From assembly GCA_964630925.1 (NCBI GenBank), contig CAZVZK010000030.1:1-64000 (forward strand): a stretch of 64,000 nucleotides of DNA. Direction: 5' to 3'. Below the pieces are notes generated by a model that was given only the letters and a program-made list of their open reading frames with translations, did no database searches and was not told the origin of the DNA. Numbering within the stretch: position 1 is the stretch's first letter; the number at the start of each line of letters is the position of its first letter. The position numbers and the translations under genes are program-made. Positions 17,353 through 25,348 of the stretch are shown here, in pieces. Source of the DNA: RGDT01 sp964630925 (GTDB lineage Bacteria; Planctomycetota; Planctomycetia; Gemmatales; Gemmataceae).

Positions 17353-18951
17353 ATGCACGACGCCTTCCTGTCGGCGATCATCGACGCCCCGGAGGACGAC
17401 ACGCCGCGCCTCGTCTACGCCGACTGGCTCGATGAGAATGGCGAGCCGGAGCGAGCGGAATTCATCCGCACCCAGTGCCGCACGGCGCGGCAGGCGGTGC
17501 CGGCCATCGCCGACGAGCTGCGTGCCGACGACCTGCTCGACGCCCACGGACACGCCTGGCGCGCGGGGCTTCCCACGCTCGACGGCATCCGCTGGAAGGA
17601 GTTCGAGCGCGGATTCCCAACCTGGGCCGAGGCCGACGACCTCGCCACGTTCACGCGCCACGCCGAGGCGTTGAGCCGCACCACGGCGCGCAAGTTGCGA
17701 TTCTACTGGGATGATGACGTGGAGAAGGAGGCGCTGCCCGAGGGGTGGGCAGGCTTCGCCGGTATGGCCGGGCTGGTGTTCGAGTTCTGGACGTTCGACG
17801 CGGCGGAGACGGCGAGGTTGGCGGCGTCACACCACGCCGGCGGGCTGGAGTCACTGGCGATCCGCTACAGCGACTTCGACGCCGCGTCGATGGCCGTCCT
17901 GGCTGCGTCACCGAACCTCGCCCGGCTGCGACACCTCGACCTTACGAATCACCTCGTCGCCGCCGAGGGCATCCGCGCTTTGGGCCGCTCCTCCACGCTC
18001 ACCGGGCTGCGACATCTCAACCTGTCACATGACGACCTCGCGGATGAGGAGCATAACCTCTTCGACACCAACGCGATGACCGCGCTCGCCGGTGCCGAGA
18101 CCTTGCGTCATCTTCACACGCTGAAGCTGTGCCCCTACACGCTGACGCGCGAAGGGTGCGCGGCGCTGGCGGGGTCGCCGCATCTGCGCGGGCTTCGCTC
18201 CCTGGCGTTGGCGAGCGGCGAATTGGAAGGTGGCGCCCTGGAGGCGCTGCACGATTCCGCCCTGCTGGCGGGTCTGGAGAAGCTCGACCTGCGGGACCTG
18301 CACGTCACCCTCGCCGACCTGCGCTCGCTCCTGCGCTCCCCGAGGCCGCCTGGCCTTTTCACGATGGCGCTCGATGTCGAGTGGTGCGGTGCCGACGGGA
18401 TACGCGCTCTGCTGGCCTCGGCGTGGGCCGAGGGGCTGACCGAGCTGCTCCTCGGGGGCCGTGCGAAGGACGGCGGCGAGCCGCCGGCACACGCCCTCTC
18501 GTCCGGCGTCGGCAGCCTGGGCAAGCTGGAGCAGCTCTACCTCCGCGAGCTGAACGTTGATGACGGCGTCCTGCTCGCGCTGACGCGCGGCGGCCTCGAC
18601 AGGCTGGCGAGTCTGCACCTCAGTTACACGGCCACGGTGACGGAGGAAGGGCTGCGTGCTTTCGCCGAATCGCCCGGCCTGCCGGCGCTGCGTCGGCTCC
18701 GATTCTCCGGGCCCTGCCTGGGCGGGATGGTGGTCGATGCGCTCGCCGGCACCGCGTTGGCGTCGCGTTTGCTGCACCTCGACCTGTCGCACCAGCGTCT
18801 GCGGCCCGGCGACATCGAGCCGTTCCTCGCTCGGACACGCTGGCCGCGCCTGACCCGCCTGAACCTGTCGCGGAATGTCCTCGGCGAGAGGGCGGCCCAG
18901 GCGCTACGAGATTGCTGGGGCGAGGCCGTCGTGCTTGATGGCGTGGATTGA
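17353..18951 (+). CDS. TIGR02996-domain leucine-rich repeat protein
   Basis: This 532-aa protein opens with the Gemmata-type repeat-companion domain (TIGR02996) seen in DAPEDDTPRLVYADWLDENG and PERAEFIR. About a dozen leucine-rich repeats follow from residue 150 to the end, with repeated LxxLxxLxL cores such as LRHLDLTNHLVAAEGI, LRSLALASGELEGGAL and LTRLNLSRNVLGERAAQAL. Proteins of this kind are greatly expanded in Gemmataceae and are thought to be cytoplasmic protein-binding modules; no enzyme activity is expected. There is no signal peptide. It stands alone, transcribed divergently from the HzsA-related gene. Confidence 0.9.
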   Translation: MHDAFLSAIIDAPEDDTPRLVYADWLDENGEPERAEFIRTQCRTARQAVPAIADELRADDLLDAHGHAWRAGLPTLDGIRWKEFERGFPTWAEADDLATFTRHAEALSRTTARKLRFYWDDDVEKEALPEGWAGFAGMAGLVFEFWTFDAAETARLAASHHAGGLESLAIRYSDFDAASMAVLAASPNLARLRHLDLTNHLVAAEGIRALGRSSTLTGLRHLNLSHDDLADEEHNLFDTNAMTALAGAETLRHLHTLKLCPYTLTREGCAALAGSPHLRGLRSLALASGELEGGALEALHDSALLAGLEKLDLRDLHVTLADLRSLLRSPRPPGLFTMALDVEWCGADGIRALLASAWAEGLTELLLGGRAKDGGEPPAHALSSGVGSLGKLEQLYLRELNVDDGVLLALTRGGLDRLASLHLSYTATVTEEGLRAFAESPGLPALRRLRFSGPCLGGMVVDALAGTALASRLLHLDLSHQRLRPGDIEPFLARTRWPRLTRLNLSRNVLGERAAQALRDCWGEAVVLDGVD

Positions 18952-19093
18952 GACTGTGGCGCGAGCCCCTTGCGCCTTTGCGGCCCTTGACGCGCCTCGG
19001 CGCGCCCGTTCCGCCCCATCCCGGCGCAATTCCAGGACCCGGCCGCGCCCGTGGCCGATACTGGGGGCGTGCAGGGCTGCCGGAGGGCACGGC

Positions 19094-19294
19094 ATGAGCC
19101 GCGAAGTGAACGTGTTGGCGCTCGTCAAGGGCGACGAATACTTCGTCTACGTCTACGACGACGCCAGCCGCGCCGCCCTCGACGCCCAACTGAAAGGGCA
19201 CGCGGCCGACCCCGGCCTCGCCCTCTCCTTCTTCGACGCCGCCGTCCTTTGCAAGAAGGCCGACGAGCAGGCGAAGGCCCGCGCCCGCATCTGA
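19094..19294 (+). CDS. Hypothetical protein, 66 aa, upstream of xer gene
   Basis: This 66-aa protein has GGAGGG six bases before its ATG and strong codon bias for C/G in third positions, so it looks real. It reads MSREVNVLALVKGDEYFVYV and continues with an acidic then Lys/Ala-rich helix (DAAVLCKKADEQAKARARI). No family is recognised. It lies 70 bp upstream of the tyrosine recombinase on the same strand and may share its transcript. Confidence 0.65.
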   Translation: MSREVNVLALVKGDEYFVYVYDDASRAALDAQLKGHAADPGLALSFFDAAVLCKKADEQAKARARI

Positions 19295-19364
19295 CCCCGC
19301 GGAGGAAGGGACGCCTCCACCGCCCGACGGCGGATTCGCGTCCCCTTCCCCGACGAGGTGGAGC

Positions 19365-20252
19365 ATGCAGCAGGCGCTCGTCGCGTTCCTCCGCCACCTC
19401 GGCGTCGAGAAGAACGCCTCCGATCACACCGTCAAGTCGTACCGCGAAGACCTCACCCAGGCCGTCGAGTTCTTCACGAAGCAGCTCGGGGGCGGCTCGC
19501 CCCGGCCAGCGCAGGTGAGCGTCCGGCACGTCCGCGCGTTCCTCGCCTGGCTCACCGCGGAGAAGGGCTACGCCCGGGCCACCGTCGCCCGCCGGCTCGC
19601 CGCGGTGCGCTCGTGGTTCCGCTACCTGTGCCGCGAGGGCGTGCTGACGACGAACCCCGCCCACGGGCTGAAGGGGCCGCGACGCGAGAAGAAGCTGCCC
19701 CGCGTCCTCCAGCGCGAACAGGCGGAGAGCCTCGTCGAGGCCCCCTCCGCCGACGCCCCGATGGGGCTGCGTGACCGCGCCCTGCTGGAGGTCCTGTACT
19801 CCGCCGGCGTCCGCGTCGCGGAGCTGGTCGGCATCGGCCTGGATGACCTGGACCTCGAGGGCGGCTGCGTGACGGTCCGCGGCAAGGGGCGCCGCGAGCG
19901 CCTGGCCCTGCTCGGCCCGCAGGCCGTCGCCGCCCTGACGGCGTGGCTGGCGGTGCGGACACCGGCGGCGGGGGAGGCCGCCGTGTTCCTCAATCGGTTC
20001 GGCAAGAGGCTGACCGTGCGCAGCGTGGGGCGGATGCTGGGCAAGCACGCCGCCATCGCCGGGGCGGCGCCCGGCACGAGCCCGCACACGCTGCGGCACA
20101 CGTTCGCCACGCACCTCCTCGACGCCGGGGCCGACATCCGGGGGGTGCAGGAGCTGCTGGGGCACAAGAGCCTCGGGACGACGCAGATCTACACCCACGT
20201 CAGCACGCAGCGGCTGCGTGAAGGATACGACAAGGCCCACCCCCGCGCCTGA
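19365..20252 (+). CDS. Tyrosine recombinase XerC/XerD family
   Basis: This 295-aa tyrosine recombinase has the normal Xer length. It has the N-terminal SAM-like core-binding domain (about residues 1-100) and the C-terminal catalytic domain with all expected residues: Arg150 (SAGVRVAEL), Lys174 (RGKGRRER), His241 and Arg244 (HTLRHTFATH), His267 (LLGHKSLGTT) and the nucleophile Tyr276 (TQIYTHVS). It cuts and rejoins DNA, in most bacteria resolving chromosome dimers at dif. No integrase-type extra domain or adjacent attachment site is visible, so a housekeeping XerC/D role is more likely than a mobile-element role. The split between XerC and XerD cannot be decided here. Confidence 0.9.
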   Translation: MQQALVAFLRHLGVEKNASDHTVKSYREDLTQAVEFFTKQLGGGSPRPAQVSVRHVRAFLAWLTAEKGYARATVARRLAAVRSWFRYLCREGVLTTNPAHGLKGPRREKKLPRVLQREQAESLVEAPSADAPMGLRDRALLEVLYSAGVRVAELVGIGLDDLDLEGGCVTVRGKGRRERLALLGPQAVAALTAWLAVRTPAAGEAAVFLNRFGKRLTVRSVGRMLGKHAAIAGAAPGTSPHTLRHTFATHLLDAGADIRGVQELLGHKSLGTTQIYTHVSTQRLREGYDKAHPRA

Positions 20253-20286
20253 AACCAACCCCGACCCGCAACACGGAGCCAGAGCC

Positions 20287-21411
20287 ATGACACACACCCT
20301 CCGCGCCGGGAGACCCGCCCTCGTGTTGGCCGCCTTTTTCTGGGCGGCGCTGACGTGTCACTCCTCGGGCCTGAAGTGGCAGCCCGATTACGGAAGCGCC
20401 CTCAAGGAGGCGGCGAAGACGGGGCGGCCGATCCTCCTCGTCGTCGGCACGGACGCCTGCCACTGGTGCAAGCAGCTCGACGCGCGGTCGCTGTCCGAGG
20501 AGGGGGTGGCGACTCTGCTCAACGCACGCTACGTCCTGTACAAGGTCGACGCCGAGAAGGAGGCCGGCCTGGCGGCGGCGCTCAAGGTGCAGGTCTACCC
20601 GAGCATGTACTTCTCGTCGTCGTCGGGGTCCATCGTCTCGTACCAGGAGGGGTTCCTCGAGGCCGACAAGCTCAAGGCCCGGCTGGTGGCGGTGCTGGCG
20701 TCGGTGGGCACGCCGGACTGGATGCAGCGCGACTTCGAGATGGCGGGCGAGGCCGTGAAGGCCGGCAGCCCGTCACGCGCCCTGACGCTGTTGCGGACCA
20801 TCGTCGAGGACGGCAAGTCGCGGCCCGTGCAGGTGAAGGCCCGTGAGATCCTGGCGAAGCTGGAGAAGGACGCGCGGGCGGAGGCCGACAAGGCCGCCGC
20901 GATGGCGACGGGGGGCAAGACCGCCGAGGCCATCGTCGCCCTGAAGGGGCTGGAGACGAGTTACCCCGGCACGCCGGCGGCTCGCGAGGGGAAGCAGCTC
21001 CTCATCAAGCTGATGAGCCGGACAGCCGAGGCCGAGCGCGAGCGTTCGGAGCAGGCGAAGGAGCTGCTCGACGCGGCCCGCCGCGACCTGAAGGCGCGGC
21101 AATTCCTGGCGTGCCTGGAGAAGTGCGACCAGCTCGCGGGCTCGCACGCCGGGAGCGAGGAGGCCGACGAGGCCGAGAAGCTGGCGCGGGAGATCAAGGG
21201 TAACGTCGAGTGGATGCGTGGGATGATGGGGCAGTTGGAGGAGCGTCAGGCGAGCCTGCTGCTGGCGATGGCCGAGGCGCACGCCCGGAAGGGCGAGCCG
21301 CAGGAGGCGGCGCGGCACCTGGAGCGGCTGGTGACGCTATACCCGTCGTCGCGCCACGCGGAGTCGGCGAAGTCGCGGCTGGCACGGCTCAAGGGCGGGC
21401 CGGCCGAGTGA
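20287..21411 (+). CDS. Secreted thioredoxin-like protein with TPR-type helical repeats
   Basis: This 374-aa protein has a signal peptide or membrane anchor (ALVLAAFFWAALTCHSS, with a Cys that could be lipidated). It has a thioredoxin-fold domain of about 110 residues with a CHWC active-site motif (GTDACHWCKQL) and the cis-Pro region VQVYPSMYFS. From residue 150 to the end it is helical and Ala/Glu/Lys-rich with TPR-like repeats, including ALTLLRTIVEDGK and AARHLERLVTLYPSSRHAES. It probably acts in the periplasm in thiol redox or protein assembly. The chosen ATG at 20287 lies 34 bp after the xer stop; the longer in-frame reading covers the end of xer and is rejected. A strong inverted repeat begins at its stop codon. 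Confidence 0.85.
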   Translation: MTHTLRAGRPALVLAAFFWAALTCHSSGLKWQPDYGSALKEAAKTGRPILLVVGTDACHWCKQLDARSLSEEGVATLLNARYVLYKVDAEKEAGLAAALKVQVYPSMYFSSSSGSIVSYQEGFLEADKLKARLVAVLASVGTPDWMQRDFEMAGEAVKAGSPSRALTLLRTIVEDGKSRPVQVKAREILAKLEKDARAEADKAAAMATGGKTAEAIVALKGLETSYPGTPAAREGKQLLIKLMSRTAEAERERSEQAKELLDAARRDLKARQFLACLEKCDQLAGSHAGSEEADEAEKLAREIKGNVEWMRGMMGQLEERQASLLLAMAEAHARKGEPQEAARHLERLVTLYPSSRHAESAKSRLARLKGGPAE

Positions 21412-21451
21412 GTCACATGCTCAACCGCTCACACCGTTGAGCATGTGACTC
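21410..21451. terminator. Perfect 16-bp inverted repeat at end of thioredoxin gene
   Basis: GAGTCACATGCTCAAC at 21410-21425 pairs perfectly with 21436-21451 around a 10-base loop. It overlaps the TGA stop of the thioredoxin-like gene, so it could stop transcription or protect the mRNA end. No run of T follows, so it is not a classical intrinsic terminator. It is also the first unit of the repeat cluster that continues to 21685. Confidence 0.5.
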
Positions 21452-21685
21452 CGGCGTCAACCGACGCCTTGAGTCACGGAAAGGCGTCGAGTGCGCGAGT
21501 CACATGCTCACCTGCTCACCTGCTCACCACGCGCACGGGTCAGCACCCCGGCCCCGGAGTCACCTGCCCACTTCGCGGAGTCACATGCCCACTTCTTCTC
21601 CGTTTGGCCAGGTAACCCGGCGTCAACTGACGCTGTGAGTCATTGACAGGCGCCGAGTGCGCGAGTCACAGGGCCACCTGGCCAC
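21451..21685. repeat. Intergenic repeat cluster (GAGTCACxTGC / CCGGCGTCAAC units)
   Basis: This gap of about 300 bp holds two diverged copies of a unit. Unit 1 starts at 21451 and unit 2 at 21617; each begins CCGGCGTCAAC, then has a GAGTCA, then GxCGxCGAGTGCGCGAGTCACA. Between and after them are short tandem pieces such as TGCTCACCTGCTCACC and GGCCACCTGGCCAC. The GTGGCCAGGTGACC core recurs at 53129-53202. No coding signal is visible in it. Confidence 0.6.
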
Positions 21686-21713
21686 TTTGTGTACGCCCAC
21701 CCTCGCCCGGGCA

Positions 21714-21869
21714 TCAGCGCCACAGCGCCCAGAAGGCGGCGAGGGTCAGCGCGATGGCGCCGGCGGCGAGGAGCCACCAGCGGTAGCGGCGGCTGCCCTT
21801 CTGACGCATGCGTGACAGGGCGACCGCGTGCAGGGCGTCGCGGTACTCGTCGGTCTTGATGGCGGGCAT
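21714..21869 (-). CDS. Small single-pass membrane protein, 51 aa
   Basis: This 51-aa ORF starts MPAIKTDEYRDALHAVALSR and is followed by a basic stretch and one membrane segment (WWLLAAGAIALTLAAFWAL) ending in Trp-Arg. GAGGA lies about five bases before the ATG at 21869, and third codon positions are almost all G or C. The basic residues before the helix predict the N-terminus in the cytoplasm. No family is recognised. It lies downstream of the 319-aa secreted protein on the same strand, 87 bp away. Confidence 0.55.
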   Translation of the reverse strand: MPAIKTDEYRDALHAVALSRMRQKGSRRYRWWLLAAGAIALTLAAFWALWR

Positions 21870-21956
21870 GGCATCCTCGCGCGTGTCGGGACCGGGCCGA
21901 GGGTGATCCTACGACAACCGGGCGGGGCCGCACAACACCAAAGGGCGGTGCTGAGG

Positions 21957-22916
21957 TCATCGTTTTGCCTTCCTCTTCGCCTCGATGACTTGGATGGCGC
22001 TGAGCGCGCTGCGTGCATCGGCAGCGATACAGGTCTCCGGATGCTCTTTGATTAACAGGCGGAGCGCCTCGGCGGTTCGGTAGTCCGTCCCGGCACGCCT
22101 TCGGTCGTAGCCGCTCAGAGCGAGGCTGTGGGCGGCAAGCCCTTTCATGTACGGACTGGCACAATCGGAGCGGAGGGTCGCCCGCAGACTATCGCGCCGT
22201 TCACGCACCTCCGCGGCGGGAGGGGTAGCGACGGTGAGGGGCCAAGTAGCCTCGGTCTGCCCGTGGAGGAGATCACAGCACGCGCGGAATCGAGGGGATC
22301 TGGTCTTTGCCCTCACCTGATGCCATTTCTCGGCGTCGTGGAGCCAGCTACTCCAACGACCCTTCTTGACGAGCCCTGCGATCAGCTCGGCCGTATCCTT
22401 CTCGTCGTGAGTCGTAGGGAGGACGGTGAATGTGACGGGGTTACTTGCAAGCACCAGAGGCTTCGCGTCGTCCGGTGACTTTGTGAGCGTATACCCGGCC
22501 TCGCAGACCGCCCGGACGGTGAACCTGCCTGTAGCGAACGCCTCCCGTTCGCTGGCGTCTTGCAGGAACATCCTACCGGGCAGGTATTCGTCAGGCGCCA
22601 GCCGGTCGAATACCTGCTTCTCAAGGGCGGCGGGTGTGGCAAAACTTGGCCACAACTCGACCACCTTCCCCTTCTCCGGCGTTACTTCAAACCGGAACCG
22701 CATCACCAGCGCGGCGGACGGAACCCCCAACTCGCGCGAAGTCACGTTCTTTAGGCATAGGTCGCACCAGATGGGCTCCCACCGACGGTACTCCTGGCGA
22801 TCCAGACGGAGGTGTAATTGCAACGGGCCCTTGGTAAGCGGCACCGGTGCCGCCCCCAGCGGATTGTTTGATCCGAAGAAAACCAGAAGAGCGGTGAGAC
22901 GAATGAAGGCACGCAT
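21957..22916 (-). CDS. Secreted hypothetical protein, 319 aa
   Basis: This 319-aa protein has a Sec signal peptide (RAFIRLTALLVFFGSNNPLGAAP). A beta-rich domain of about 150 residues resembles an Ig-like or intermediate-filament-like fold often found in planctomycete secreted proteins (LHLRLDRQEYRRWEPIWCDL; GRFTVRAVCEAGYTLTKSPD). The rest is helical, with three to four cysteines that could form disulfides. I do not recognise a family. Its codon use is less GC-biased than its neighbours. The start is ATG at 22916, with GTG at 22919 as an alternative. Confidence 0.7.
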   Translation of the reverse strand: MRAFIRLTALLVFFGSNNPLGAAPVPLTKGPLQLHLRLDRQEYRRWEPIWCDLCLKNVTSRELGVPSAALVMRFRFEVTPEKGKVVELWPSFATPAALEKQVFDRLAPDEYLPGRMFLQDASEREAFATGRFTVRAVCEAGYTLTKSPDDAKPLVLASNPVTFTVLPTTHDEKDTAELIAGLVKKGRWSSWLHDAEKWHQVRAKTRSPRFRACCDLLHGQTEATWPLTVATPPAAEVRERRDSLRATLRSDCASPYMKGLAAHSLALSGYDRRRAGTDYRTAEALRLLIKEHPETCIAADARSALSAIQVIEAKRKAKR

Positions 22917-23035
22917 CACCGGGATCCAATAGGGGTATCTCGATCACGAACCTTGTACAGTTGGATCAGAGCAAGCTCGTACAAACCGTTGCTGTCGTCG
23001 TGCTTGTTGACGCCCTTGTCGGGCGCCATCAAGCA

Positions 23036-23085
23036 GCCATTCGAGTTGTCGTGAGCAGGGAACCGCACACGACAACTCGAATGGC
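23036..23085. repeat. Perfect 18-bp inverted repeat in 350-bp gene-free gap
   Basis: GCCATTCGAGTTGTCGTG at 23036-23053 is perfectly complementary to 23068-23085, with a 14-base loop. It sits in the otherwise empty gap 22917-23268 between the RNA-ligase-like gene and the 319-aa gene, about 120 bp upstream of the latter's start. It has no T-run on either side, so it could be an operator, an mRNA end structure or a mobile-element scar. No gene is seen in this gap. Confidence 0.6.
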
Positions 23086-23268
23086 GAGAGAGTCCGCTGA
23101 ACGTGCCTCGCTTCGCTCTGCCGCATCATCGGTCGAACCCCTCTCCGGCGCCGAATGACTCTCTCCCTCGCTCCTACGCCCTTCATACGCTGTGAACGCC
23201 CCTCAAGGGCAATCTTATCACCGCCACCCGAGGCTGCGATGGCGTGCATCGGGATGTTGACAGAGGGT

Positions 23269-23856
23269 TCAGACGGCCCTACCGGGCCGGCCCTTGCCGG
23301 GCCGCCCGTTCCGTCGCCCGAAGTCGGTGCCCTTGAGTTTCGCCATGCGGCCGTCGGGGTGGTGCCAGACGACGCCCTCGATGTCGCGGCCACGGAGGTA
23401 ATCCATCAGACCCCGGAAATCTCGCGGGCAGTCGGCGAGCACCTCCTGGCCGTGGGGCACGAGGACGTGGGCCGCGAACCTCTCGGGGTTGCCCTGGATC
23501 ATCGGGCCGCACAGCTCGTAGGTGCCGTCCGGGGGAGGCTGCGGCGCGGCTGCCAACGCTTCGCGGAAATAGCGGTCCTCCGGGCCGTCGGGGCTGACGG
23601 GCAGCCACCCCTGCTGGAGGCCCGTGACGGGGTCGAAGTCGGTGGCCGGCTCGAAATCCGCCGGCCTCGGCTCGCCCTTGCGGAGCGTCCGGCGCTTGTA
23701 GAACACGCCCGCCCTGAACATGCAGCAGGCCCCGTCGTGCTTGCGCGTGGCGACGCCTTCCCCCGCGAGGACCCATTCGCAGCCGGGCGTGACCTCGTCG
23801 CGCACCAGGCCGTTGGTGTCGTGGTTGCGGGCGAACAGGGACGGGATCTTCTTCAT
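23269..23856 (-). CDS. RNA ligase-like nucleotidyltransferase (DUF5565-like), 195 aa
   Basis: This 195-aa protein carries the nucleotidyltransferase motif I KHDGAC with Lys39 as the candidate adenylated lysine (GVATRKHDGACC). Further conserved blocks are GVFYKRRTLRKGE, DGTYELCGPMIQGNPE (motif III-like), DIEGVVWHHPDGRMAKLK (motif IV/V-like) and the closing basic tail. This matches short phage- and actinomycete-type RNA ligases of the DUF5565 group. Such enzymes seal breaks in RNA, often after damage by tRNA-cleaving toxins; the substrate here is unknown. The ATG overlaps the stop of the upstream DUF6939-like gene by four bases (ATGA), so the two are coupled. Confidence 0.78.
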   Translation of the reverse strand: MKKIPSLFARNHDTNGLVRDEVTPGCEWVLAGEGVATRKHDGACCMFRAGVFYKRRTLRKGEPRPADFEPATDFDPVTGLQQGWLPVSPDGPEDRYFREALAAAPQPPPDGTYELCGPMIQGNPERFAAHVLVPHGQEVLADCPRDFRGLMDYLRGRDIEGVVWHHPDGRMAKLKGTDFGRRNGRPGKGRPGRAV

Positions 23857-24410
23857 GCGTCGTTCAACCTTGCGGCGATCTGTTGGCACCGCCGGTTGAG
23901 GTACTGGACCAGCACCGCCGCGTGTGCCCACCCCTCGTCGGGGTCGCCGATGCTGCCGTTGTTGCTCACATCGTGGAAGTACTGCGGCACCCCCGCGAAT
24001 GCCTGCGTGACGAAGCCGGAGATCAACGCCGGGTCGGCCCGGTTCTCCAGCATCCACTCGTAGGCCACGCGGTAGATCTTCTCGCGGGCCTCCACGATCT
24101 TGAGCAGCCTGTCCCCGTACCGGTGCCCGCGCGGCTTCCCGCCCCGCTTGTGCCCCTGCCCCGAGAAGTACCGCGGGGCGATCTTGCCGCCTATCACCTT
24201 GAGCCCCTGCCAGATGCCTTCCACCGAGTCGCTGGCCGTGCCCGGCATGCCGGGCACCGGGATGCCGCCGTGCGGCCAGTACGGGCTCAAGGTGCAGTAC
24301 GGGCGGCCGGCGTAGCTGCTCACGTCGTACACGGGCGCGCCCTTCGGCGCCTGCTGTCGGAGGCGGAAGGGGAGGAACACGCACGGGGCGAAGGGTTGGC
24401 GCTCGGCCAT
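23853..24410 (-). CDS. DUF6939-like (NADAR-like) protein, 185 aa
   Basis: This 185-aa protein reads MAERQPFAPCVFLPFRLRQQ, then YDVSSYAGRPYCTLSPYWPH, GIPVPGMPGTASDSVEGIWQ and GLKVIGGKIAPRYFSGQG. The S-x-E-G-I-W-Q-G-L-K-V stretch resembles DUF6939 and more distantly the SVExxxQAxKF core of YbiA/NADAR proteins, which process ADP-ribose or riboflavin intermediates. I am not certain of the superfamily link. It overlaps the RNA-ligase-like start by four bases, so both are made together. A few phage genomes carry comparable pairs, which suggests an RNA-repair or anti-toxin setting. No signal peptide is seen. Confidence 0.65.
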   Translation of the reverse strand: MAERQPFAPCVFLPFRLRQQAPKGAPVYDVSSYAGRPYCTLSPYWPHGGIPVPGMPGTASDSVEGIWQGLKVIGGKIAPRYFSGQGHKRGGKPRGHRYGDRLLKIVEAREKIYRVAYEWMLENRADPALISGFVTQAFAGVPQYFHDVSNNGSIGDPDEGWAHAAVLVQYLNRRCQQIAARLNDA

Positions 24411-24726
24411 GCGCACGGACCTCCGGCACGGGCGACGGGCCGTATGGGCAGACAGCGAGGAGGCAAAGGGGGTTCGCCTCCGTCGCCGAACGAAGCCGAC
24501 CGGCTCGGCCGTCTCTTCCCCAGCAGTTTCCGCCCGGCCGCCTGACCGGGAGATCGAGCCTCGGAAGGAGCACCGAGCAGGGATCACCGATCTCTTGCGT
24601 CTCGACGACGGGCTCCTTCTCCGGGTGTCCGCTCGATGGCCGGGGCCTCGACGGCGGGCCCGCCGAGCGCCGCCGGTGCCATGTCCTGGAAACCCGGCCA
24701 CGCTCTCGGGGCCGGGGCAGCCGTAA

Positions 24727-24978
24727 CTGGCGGCCAGCGCCGATCTGTTCTTCCCCCACGCGGACCTCTACTGGAGCGTCCCGGGCGGCGTCTTCGACGC
24801 CGGCATCCCGCCGGGCACCCTGTCGTGCCACTTCACGATCAGGGCGCCCCGGAGGCGAGGCCGAGCGGCGTTGGCCTTGAGCACCCCACCGGGGCCGGCC
24901 GTATCGCCCCGAGGGGTCCGGCCCGTTGTCGGGTGGAAGCCGCTTGCATTTCCTGTAGCACGGCGCATATTTTGCTAG
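24727..24978 (+). pseudogene. Coding remnant without start
   Basis: After a TAA at 24724-24726, the frame reads ADLFFPHADLYWSVPGGVFD and AGIPPGTLSCHFTIRAPRRR. For about 40 codons almost every third position is G or C, as in real genes of this window. There is no ATG, GTG or TTG with a ribosome binding site ahead, and the bias is lost downstream before a TAG at 24976. It is best seen as the decayed middle of a gene of unknown family. The rest of the gap 24411-25026 shows nothing I can support. Confidence 0.35.
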
Positions 24979-25026
24979 TGAGATTCCGGCCAGTCACCTC
25001 CCGATCTCCTGATCCAAACGGACACA

Positions 25027-25182
25027 ATGCCAGCCACCTCGATCCGCTCGGTGCGGGAAGAGAAGCCCACGACTCACTTCCCGGCACTCCGCGTCCTGAC
25101 CGCCACCGTGAGAGGGGCCCTCCTCTTGCCTTTCGCCGTCGTGTGGTACCTCTACTGTCGGTGGAGCCCGGGGCCCCCGTGA
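25027..25182 (+). CDS. Possible small membrane protein, 51 aa
   Basis: This 51-aa ORF has a third-position G/C bias like its neighbours. It has a basic N-terminal half (SIRSVREEKPTTHFPALRVL) and one hydrophobic helix (GALLLPFAVVWYLYCRW). No strong ribosome binding site is visible before the ATG at 25027, so the call is tentative. No family is recognised. It lies 167 bp upstream of the secreted 145-aa gene. Confidence 0.45.
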   Translation: MPATSIRSVREEKPTTHFPALRVLTATVRGALLLPFAVVWYLYCRWSPGPP

Positions 25183-25348
25183 CAGCGGTTCTCCGACAGG
25201 ACGAACACCACGAACACCCCAGAGCGGCTCATGCTCCGGTGGCCCGCCGTCCGATTGGAGGGGTGGCGCCGGATGCGCCGGCGCCCTGTGCCGGGCAGCC
25301 GGATCGAGCCCAATTCTCTGGGAAGGCGCTTTTCTTCAAGGAGGGAGC

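Noticed and set aside
19365..20252. Integrase of a mobile island
   Set aside because: Length and residues fit housekeeping XerC/D, and no att-like direct repeats or phage genes lie beside it.
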